From: Candidatus Parcubacteria bacterium
GTDB taxonomy: Bacteria > Patescibacteriota > Minisyncoccia > Phycocordibacterales > SBAW01
Direction of reading: 5' to 3'
DNA: 13,627 bases
NCBI GenBank assembly: GCA_014379165.1
Contig: JACMMG010000041.1
Span: 1 to 13,627 of the forward strand
The position numbers and the translations under genes were made by a program. The stretch's first letter is position 1. Each line of letters opens with the position of its first letter. The notes beneath the pieces were generated by a model. That model was not told where the DNA came from. It ran no database searches and saw only the letters and a list, made by a program, of their open reading frames with translations. Of the stretch, positions 5,991-10,565 are shown one piece after another.

Positions 5991-6701
5991 TTACACTTCC
6001 ACTAACCCCCTGTCAAGCGTCCATACTTCCGGAGGACGGTCCTCCGTATTATGCCATGTGAGTAGATCTTCCAGATCATTTTGCGTCTTGAGAAAATCCG
6101 GCATATCTTCAAAAGATAGAACGGAGCCTTCGGGGCGGCTGCTTTTTGGATAGTCTGGCAAGCTAAAGTACGGGTATGTCTTAAGAAAATTCTTTGCTCC
6201 ATTTATATCTTTAATTCCCTCTTTCCACCCAGGTTGGAATATGTCGAGTGGATTTAGATGTACATAAGAAAATATATAGCGAAAATATGCTTCGTTGTTT
6301 ATATGGCTACTTTTGAAACGCCCCTGGAACAGGGTGCCACTATGCTCATATTTTTTGTTGAAGTACATCGAGTAGGCTGTAGCAAATTTTTTCATAAAAA
6401 TAGTGATACCGTTTTCTTCTTTTTGACGAAGCACCAAATGAAAATGATTCGGCATAAGGCAATAAGAAATTATCTCCACTACTCTGTCTCCATTGATATC
6501 TTTAAATACCTCTCCGGAGGACCGTCCTCCGTATTTTTTAAGGATTTCTCGAGTCTCAATAGCTTTCTTGGTATTTGAGATATGAAGAAGTAGCAGAAAT
6601 CGGGCGTAATCGATTTTATCTTTAAAAATTGATTGCTTATGGGCGCCCCGATTGTAGATATGGTAGGTCTCGCCTTCCACAAAAGAATGCTTCCTTAACA
6701 T
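5991..6701 (-). CDS. REP-associated tyrosine transposase (RAYT, IS200-like Y1 family)
   Basis: The protein has 236 residues, near the usual size for RAYT proteins. It begins MLRKHSFVEGETYHIYNRG, the family's N-terminal strand. The HUH metal-binding motif is in CLMPNHFHLVL (His86 and His88), and the probable catalytic tyrosine is Tyr146 in FSYVHLNPL. HSGTLFQGRFKSS (120-132) is another family signature. Y1 enzymes of this group nick and join single-stranded DNA at hairpin-forming repeats. Two copies of the local palindrome lie in frame inside the gene. One encodes YGGRSSG (57-63) in a variable loop before the HUH strand, and the other encodes TEDRPPE (219-225) near the C-terminus. No stop or frameshift is present, so the enzyme may be active. 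There is no Shine-Dalgarno sequence; a TATGCT -10 box lies 11 bases before the ATG, next to an inverted pair of the same palindromes. Confidence 0.93.
   Translation of the reverse strand: MLRKHSFVEGETYHIYNRGAHKQSIFKDKIDYARFLLLLHISNTKKAIETREILKKYGGRSSGEVFKDINGDRVVEIISYCLMPNHFHLVLRQKEENGITIFMKKFATAYSMYFNKKYEHSGTLFQGRFKSSHINNEAYFRYIFSYVHLNPLDIFQPGWKEGIKDINGAKNFLKTYPYFSLPDYPKSSRPEGSVLSFEDMPDFLKTQNDLEDLLTWHNTEDRPPEVWTLDRGLVEV
6028..6048 (+). repeat. REP-like palindrome copy A, inside the 3' end of the RAYT gene
   Basis: CGGAGGAC-G-GTCCTCCG (6030-6046) is an 8-base-pair perfect palindrome around one G. It is flanked by TC on the left and TA on the right. Read on the minus strand it is in frame and encodes TEDRPPE of the transposase. 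Confidence 0.92.
6513..6533 (+). repeat. REP-like palindrome copy B, inside the RAYT gene
   Basis: CGGAGGAC-C-GTCCTCCG (6515-6531), with the same TC left and TA right flanks as copy A but a C at the centre. On the minus strand it encodes YGGRSSG (residues 57-63 of the transposase) in frame. Confidence 0.93.
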
Positions 6702-6712
6702 GGCAGGAATTT

Positions 6713-6718
6713 AGCATA
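6713..6718 (-). promoter_or_regulatory. Candidate -10 box of the RAYT gene
   Basis: TATGCT on the minus strand, 11 bases before the ATG at 6701. No clear -35 box is present. The palindrome pair begins 19 bases upstream, where it could influence initiation. The short spacing and missing ribosome binding site suggest a leaderless mRNA. Confidence 0.35.
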
Positions 6719-6736
6719 AGGTCCGAAGCCTGCCAA

Positions 6737-6770
6737 GGACCGTCCTCCGTACGGAGGACGGTCCTCCGGA
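6737..6770. repeat. Inverted pair of REP-like palindromes (copies C1 and C2)
   Basis: C1 (left arm partly eroded: CCAAGGAC where CGGAGGAC is expected, then C-GTCCTCCG) and C2 (CGGAGGAC-G-GTCCTCCG, 6752-6768) face each other across TA. Together bases 6737-6764 form a 28-base perfect palindrome. It lies just upstream of the transposase promoter and within the gap between that gene and the 50-residue membrane protein. Confidence 0.93.
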
Positions 6771-6776
6771 ATGTAT

Positions 6777-6929
6777 TTAGTAGTCGTCGGGATGGGCGAC
6801 GTTAGGAACGGCATCTGGGTCTAGCGGTGCAAAAGCGGATGTTGCTATGAGGACGCCGAAGGCAACTGCGATAATAGCCGCAAAGCCGAAAAAAAACTTA
6901 AAAAAATCCCCCTTAAAAAAGCCGTTCAT
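6777..6929 (-). CDS. 50-residue membrane protein, function unknown
   Basis: From ATG 6929 the product starts MNGFFKGDFFKFFFGFAA, has one membrane segment (FFFGFAAIIAVAFGVLIATS) and ends in an acidic, proline-containing tail, PLDPDAVPNVAHPDDY. Low-complexity noise rarely gives this arrangement of charged head, hydrophobic core and polar tail. A perfect extended -10 box (TGC-TATACT) sits 11 bases before the ATG without any ribosome binding site, which fits a leaderless transcript. A frame extension to a GTG at 7007 would run through palindrome copy D and add YGGRSSG. I reject it because the -10 box lies inside the extension and the hydrophobic part begins at the ATG. No family is recognised. 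Confidence 0.6.
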   Translation of the reverse strand: MNGFFKGDFFKFFFGFAAIIAVAFGVLIATSAFAPLDPDAVPNVAHPDDY

Positions 6930-6940
6930 ACGTAAAATTA

Positions 6941-6949
6941 AGTATAGCA
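6941..6949 (-). promoter_or_regulatory. Extended -10 element of the 50-residue protein
   Basis: TGC-TATACT on the minus strand (5 of 6 matches to TATAAT plus the TGn extension), ending 11 bases before ATG 6929. No -35 box is visible. Confidence 0.5.
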
Positions 6950-6968
6950 TCAGTGCAGGGACACCTGC

Positions 6969-6989
6969 TCCGGAGGACCGTCCTCCGTA
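6969..6989 (+). repeat. REP-like palindrome copy D
   Basis: CGGAGGAC-C-GTCCTCCG (6971-6987) with TC on the left and TA on the right, the same orientation as copies A and B. It lies upstream of the 50-residue protein gene and just after the terminator of the surface-protein gene in transcription order. Confidence 0.93.
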
Positions 6990-7036
6990 TTTGCATGTAT
7001 AGATCACTCCCCTTTTGCCGAGGGTTTAGACAAAAC

Positions 7037-7066
7037 AAAAAACCACTCCTTGCGGAGTGGTTTTTT
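7037..7066 (-). terminator. Strong terminator after the surface-protein gene
   Basis: AAAAAACCACTCC (7037-7049) pairs with GGAGTGGTTTTTT (7054-7066) across TTGC, a 13-base-pair stem with A and T runs on its two sides. It lies 51 bases after the stop at 7118 and can work in both directions. Confidence 0.9.
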
Positions 7067-7117
7067 GTTGCTTACCCGTATGGCATTAAGCCATCAGGAT
7101 CGCATAGTCACACGTGC

Positions 7118-9184
7118 TTACTGGATGAGGAGAGTCAAGAGATCGGTCTTGAAGTCGCTCATGTTCGACGTGTAGAAGTTCGCTGATGAAGCGCCATCTG
7201 CAGTCGCCCAGTTGATACCTGTGAGCTGTACCGCAGCAACACCATCGTTGCTGGACTCGAGGCTAACCGTAACGGTGAAGCGTCGTGTCTCACCTTCGTT
7301 AACTTTGAAGGTATTAGTAGAGTCGCCAGATGTGCTGCCGGAAGCAGTAACAGTCTGTGCAATCGGCGTAGTGCTGCCGGTTGTAGACTCCGTTGTGGTT
7401 GCCCACTGGAAGCCTGTGCCTGCAGAACCCATACCATTGCGATCAGGATCAGCAGTTACTGACTTGTCGATGAACATGTCGTCGCCAACTGCCGTTATAT
7501 CAACGACAATCTTGAACTCACCAACATCTTTCTGACCAGCGATAGAAGCTTCGAAGGTCTTTGATTCGCTTGCGCTAACAAAGGCTGCGGAGATACCGCT
7601 TGTCTGGAATATAAGCTTCTCGCCTACATTCGTGACTGATCCGTCAGGCTGTATGCTGTCTCCTTCTGAGTCTTCGATGTCCCATTCAGTAGAACCTGTG
7701 CCGCTACCGGAGGTAGTCGCATAGAGCGTAGTGCCCGTAGCGAAGTTCGTCCAGTCAGCATTGTTGAGGTCAACCAAGACTTCGAATTCTGCAGTATCGC
7801 CTTCATTAAGGTCGATATCGAGATCATCGAAGACAACAGTGTAGCTCATTGCTGCAGTGCCTGGGATGGTCTTAGTGTCGATAGTCGTGCCGTTCATCTT
7901 AAGAATAGCGCGCTTGACCGGACCGCTAAGAGTCATCGGCTGTGTGAAGCTAGCAGTAGTGGTAGCTGCAGTGAGGCCAACCGGGATAGCGTCGACGACG
8001 ACATCCTGATTATTTGCCTCGAGGTCGAAGGCGAGAACTGAAACACCAGTGGTGTCATCATCCTCGTCAACGGTTACAACTGAACCTTCTGGGTTTTCAT
8101 CGCCCTCAGTGAGGTCAACATCTCCAGAAGAAGCTTCAACTACGTTGATGCCAGTTTCCTCCAAGTTGTCGGCTGCAGATACGTAGGTGTCAGAGATACC
8201 TTCCGCATCGACTGCGCGAATTCCGTTTTCAGGAATTTCAACTTTGATTGCCTTTGCTACGTCGCCAGTGTCAACATTGTTGACCGCGTCAACGGAAACA
8301 TACAGCTCGGCTGTATCATCCTCGCGGATGACGCCCTTAAGACCTGTGAAGCGGAATGAGTAGACATCGCTGTCCTCATCGCCTTCATCTGCATCCAACT
8401 CACCGATCTTCTTGCCATCAAGCCAAAGCGAGAGGCCTTCAAAATAACGATCGAGGTTGTTGCTTCCAGTACCAGAGAGCGTGACTTCTACGTCAACGCG
8501 CTCAATCATGATGTCAGAATCCTGGGCTTCGAGTTCGACGCCGAGAACCTTAACATCGCTGTCTCCTTCGTCAACATCGCTCTCGACATCGCCGAGAGTG
8601 CCGTTTACATCAAGAGAACCTTCGCCACCTTCAAGGGCGCCGCCCGTGCCCGGTGTTGGGGTAGGAGTCGGAGTCGATGAGCACATGGTTGCAGCCTTAG
8701 CGCGGCTTATTGAGCCGAAGTAACCTGCTGCTGGAGTAATGCCGTTCTTCATCTGGAACTTGATGACTGCGGCCTTGGTCATAGGACCAAAGGTCTGAGT
8801 CTCCATACCAGCTGAACCTGCACCTGAAGCGGAGACTACAGTCGCCGGGTCGGTGTTAAGGAAAATCTGAAGGGCCATTACATCTGCGCCAGTTGAACCC
8901 TGCAAGAGGTCGCGAGTCCAAGCGTAGCATGCTGCGTTTGTGCTGCTGCCACCGGTTGAGCCTCCTGAAGTAGGAGTACCGCCGTTGAGCGAAGCAGAAA
9001 CGTTTGCAATAACATCTGCGCTAGCACCAAATGACTGGAGGAGCGAGATGATTGCACTTATCTGTGTCTGTGTGAGGGCTGCTGCTTGTGCCTTAGGAGC
9101 CACAAAAGCACCTGCGATGAGCGCAACTGCAACTGCGAAACCTGCGACTATAGCAACAAACCGTGAACTGTGAGTAATAGTCAT
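7118..9184 (-). CDS. Acidic surface protein with peptidoglycan-binding domain and beta-sandwich repeats
   Basis: The protein has 688 residues from ATG 9184. Residues 1-35 are a signal peptide ending APKAQAAA. A helical hairpin follows, LTQTQISAIISLLQSFGA (37-54), common at the mature N-terminus of CPR surface proteins. A peptidoglycan-binding type 1 domain spans about 86-168 (CYAWTRDLLQGSTGADVMAL, FGPMTKAAVIKFQ). After a PTPTPTPTPG linker come acidic beta-rich modules. Those at about 211-303 and 379-473 are related: V.VLGVELEA.DSDI.I against VSVLAFDLEANNQDVVV, then DTAELYVSVD against DTAEFEVLVD. A third, weaker module spans about 540-650. The C-terminus is NFYTSNMSDFKTDLLTLLIQ. It is probably a wall-bound, possibly S-layer-like protein, with calcium-binding potential in the Asp-rich segments; both are inferences. 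The frame runs back to 9295, but the signal peptide fixes ATG 9184. Confidence 0.9.
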   Translation of the reverse strand: MTITHSSRFVAIVAGFAVAVALIAGAFVAPKAQAAALTQTQISAIISLLQSFGASADVIANVSASLNGGTPTSGGSTGGSSTNAACYAWTRDLLQGSTGADVMALQIFLNTDPATVVSASGAGSAGMETQTFGPMTKAAVIKFQMKNGITPAAGYFGSISRAKAATMCSSTPTPTPTPGTGGALEGGEGSLDVNGTLGDVESDVDEGDSDVKVLGVELEAQDSDIMIERVDVEVTLSGTGSNNLDRYFEGLSLWLDGKKIGELDADEGDEDSDVYSFRFTGLKGVIREDDTAELYVSVDAVNNVDTGDVAKAIKVEIPENGIRAVDAEGISDTYVSAADNLEETGINVVEASSGDVDLTEGDENPEGSVVTVDEDDDTTGVSVLAFDLEANNQDVVVDAIPVGLTAATTTASFTQPMTLSGPVKRAILKMNGTTIDTKTIPGTAAMSYTVVFDDLDIDLNEGDTAEFEVLVDLNNADWTNFATGTTLYATTSGSGTGSTEWDIEDSEGDSIQPDGSVTNVGEKLIFQTSGISAAFVSASESKTFEASIAGQKDVGEFKIVVDITAVGDDMFIDKSVTADPDRNGMGSAGTGFQWATTTESTTGSTTPIAQTVTASGSTSGDSTNTFKVNEGETRRFTVTVSLESSNDGVAAVQLTGINWATADGASSANFYTSNMSDFKTDLLTLLIQ

Positions 9185-9365
9185 ACTTAATAATCGAACG
9201 AATAATTTATTAATAATCACCAATAAAACGAACAGGTCTACCTGGTTTTGGCCACTTGCCGCCTCTCTAAAAAGAAAGGAAGGGCGAGCGCACAAAACAC
9301 ATTTGGTAGCAAGAGAGGGATGGGGAAATTCAGTCGTTAGCAGCCGAAAAGGGACAAGGAATTTC

Positions 9366-9420
9366 AGTACGGAAACGTACTATACATATAGACGGTTAAA
9401 ACCCTATAGGGCTTACAACC
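9366..9420 (-). repeat. Two hairpins upstream of the surface-protein gene
   Basis: AGTACG-GAAA-CGTACT (9366-9381) is a perfect 6-base-pair stem. Next to it, 9394-9420 forms an imperfect inverted repeat (GGTT...AACC outside, CCCTATAGGG at the core). They would lie at the 5' end of the surface-protein transcript or at its promoter, and may be operator or mRNA-stability structures. Confidence 0.4.
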
Positions 9421-9651
9421 CTCTATTGTGATGCTTTCATTTTTTTAAATTGTCAACGAACAGGAGCTTCCTGAAAGTTCTGCCAAAAAATGCCCTGCGG
9501 ATTTCAGCCGCTAGACACAATTATATATGGCAGGCCAGAAAAGCCTTGAAATACCCTGTGGATAAGCAGGAGCGCCGTAAAAGCAGCCAAGCCCTAAACC
9601 AGAGCCCTTTCCCCCTACGCAACCACGCATGGGACTATATACCAGGCAGAT

Positions 9652-9676
9652 GGTGAGGTCAATGGAAGACCTCACC
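9652..9676 (-). repeat. Hairpin directly after the winged-helix gene
   Basis: GGTGAGGTC (9652-9660) and GACCTCACC (9668-9676) pair perfectly over 9 bases with a 7-base loop, and CCAG/CTGG outside adds 4 pairs with a bulge. It begins 12 bases after the stop at 9689. No T-run follows, so it is terminator-like but not a standard intrinsic terminator. Confidence 0.6.
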
Positions 9677-9688
9677 CTGGCTTCACTC

Positions 9689-10411
9689 TTATATGGTAGG
9701 GAAATATAGACTCCAACGCCTCTCCCCTACTTTACGGACTAGACCCTGATGAATAAGCGCCACTAGCTCGCGCTGAATCGTCTTTTCGCTACAATCCCGA
9801 ACATTTTTGGAAATGTCTTTTATTGAAATACCGTTATTTTTCTTAACTAAATCAAGAATAAGAGACATTCTTTCTGGCTGACGTCCTTCATGTCTTTTAT
9901 TGTCCTTTAGCTTAATTTGTCCTTTATGCTCGTCTTTAACTTTAAGTGGGCTCCTAGAAACAAAGGCGGGCATTTGAGAAAGGAGGTTTTCTTGCTCTTT
10001 TTGCTCTATTACTGGCAAAACAAAATCATTACTTGAAATAAAAGGAGAGGGCCGGTTGTCGCTGGCAATTTTTTCGCCTATCTGTTCGTACTCGTGTATG
10101 AGCACGTGCCCGTTTTCTTCTCGAATAAAGCCCCGAGTTTTGGCAAGACGTAAATCAGTTACGAGTGAAAGAATATCCGCCAAAAGAGACTCTGCAGTAA
10201 TTTCTCCTGCAGCAAAATGCAGTATTGAGTGTGGGATCTCAACCGCATTGTGAAGGAGACCTTCAAGGTCTTTTGTATCAGAAGCCTGCAGCAATATTGA
10301 AAGCACATGCGCTATCTTTTCTGACTTAAGGTAGCAAAAATACCAATCTTGTCGTCCTTTAAAAAGGATTGATTGTAAAACGATTTTATGGAAATTTTCC
10401 TCTGAGTTCAT
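9689..10411 (-). CDS. Winged-helix (DeoR-like) DNA-binding protein with helical N-terminal domain
   Basis: The protein has 240 residues. The C-terminal 60 residues form a winged helix: ERMSLILDLVKKNNGISIKD, then ISKNVRDCSEKTIQRELVAL (recognition helix about 207-219), then a wing ending VGERRWSLY. This resembles the DeoR/HTH_11 type and a version I recall as common in CPR genomes. The N-terminal 115 residues (FKGRQDWYFCYLKSEKIAHV onward) look like a bundle of four helices. A charged Lys-rich linker (about 150-180) joins the two parts. It is probably a transcription regulator, but no ligand domain of classic DeoR sugar regulators is present. It is transcribed divergently from ftsK across about 150 bases and could regulate itself or ftsK; this is inferred from position only. 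TATAGG ends 9 bases before the ATG, overlapping a weak AGGA. Confidence 0.85.
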   Translation of the reverse strand: MNSEENFHKIVLQSILFKGRQDWYFCYLKSEKIAHVLSILLQASDTKDLEGLLHNAVEIPHSILHFAAGEITAESLLADILSLVTDLRLAKTRGFIREENGHVLIHEYEQIGEKIASDNRPSPFISSNDFVLPVIEQKEQENLLSQMPAFVSRSPLKVKDEHKGQIKLKDNKRHEGRQPERMSLILDLVKKNNGISIKDISKNVRDCSEKTIQRELVALIHQGLVRKVGERRWSLYFPTI

Positions 10412-10547
10412 ATATTCTGTCCTATAAAAATTTTGGCATGTCTTTTATGATTTTACTGCCCTAAGAGACACCTCCACGTCTTTTAGAGTATCGCGGGCCC
10501 GCATTACACGCAAGCCCGCAATTGTGCCGAACAAGTTGTGCCTTGCG

Positions 10548-10556
10548 TGGTATGAT
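10548..10556 (+). promoter_or_regulatory. Extended -10 promoter element of ftsK
   Basis: TGG-TATGAT matches TATAAT at 5 of 6 positions and carries the TGn extension. CGAACA at 10528-10533 is a weak -35 (3 of 6) at 17 bases. The box ends 9 bases before ATG 10566 and no ribosome binding site lies between. The GC-rich palindrome GCGGGCCCGC at 10493-10502, repeated in part at 10514-10519, lies upstream in the divergent promoter region and could be an operator. Confidence 0.55.
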
Positions 10557-10565
10557 GATGTGGCT

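Larger units (their letters stand above)
6028..6770 (-). mobile_element. Candidate RAYT/REP unit: transposase gene bounded by palindromes
   Basis: The palindrome at 6028-6048 near the 3' end and the inverted pair at 6737-6770 before the promoter bracket the transposase gene. This resembles IS200/IS605 subterminal hairpins. RAYTs are usually domesticated and not true insertion sequences. The element boundaries are therefore inferred, and no target duplication is expected for this family. Confidence 0.4.
9185..9688. other. Long intergenic region with hairpins but no convincing gene
   Basis: About 500 bases separate the surface-protein gene from the winged-helix regulator. Bases 9185-9450 should hold the leader and promoter of the surface-protein gene: TTGACA on the minus strand at 9456..9451 is a perfect -35 hexamer, but no -10 stands at the right distance, and TATAGT at 9384..9379 is another -10 candidate. 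Two hairpins lie at 9366-9420. Bases 9460-9690 contain many short GC-rich complementary stretches, an exact DnaA-box sequence (TGTGGATAA, 9557-9565) and a hairpin at 9652-9676. A 68-codon plus-strand frame here has no coding character. A structured non-coding RNA is possible but not identified. Confidence 0.5.

Noticed and set aside
6028..6989. CRISPR array
   Set aside because: The repeats are short palindromes at irregular spacing, in mixed orientation and partly inside genes. No spacers and no cas genes are present.
6930..7007. GTG-started extension of the 50-residue protein through palindrome copy D
   Set aside because: The best promoter lies inside the extension and the added peptide is palindrome-derived; the hydrophobic protein begins naturally at ATG 6929.
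9557..9565. DnaA box as sign of a replication origin
   Set aside because: A single exact match without a cluster, an AT-rich unwinding region or dnaA/dnaN nearby is not enough.
9450..9656. 68-codon plus-strand frame in the intergenic block
   Set aside because: No ribosome site, no domain-like sequence, and it covers hairpin and DnaA-box-like sequence. It looks like chance.
9461..9690. Possible tmRNA or SRP RNA, from AGAGCCC...CCCTA and AGCAGCCAAG resemblances
   Set aside because: No tRNA-like ends, no TTCGA loop and no plausible tag frame for tmRNA. The GGAA tetraloop and pairing of SRP RNA are missing around AGCAGCC.
10524..10565. Upstream GTG start of ftsK adding 14 residues
   Set aside because: The extended -10 box lies within this stretch and the added residues do not resemble FtsK N-termini.
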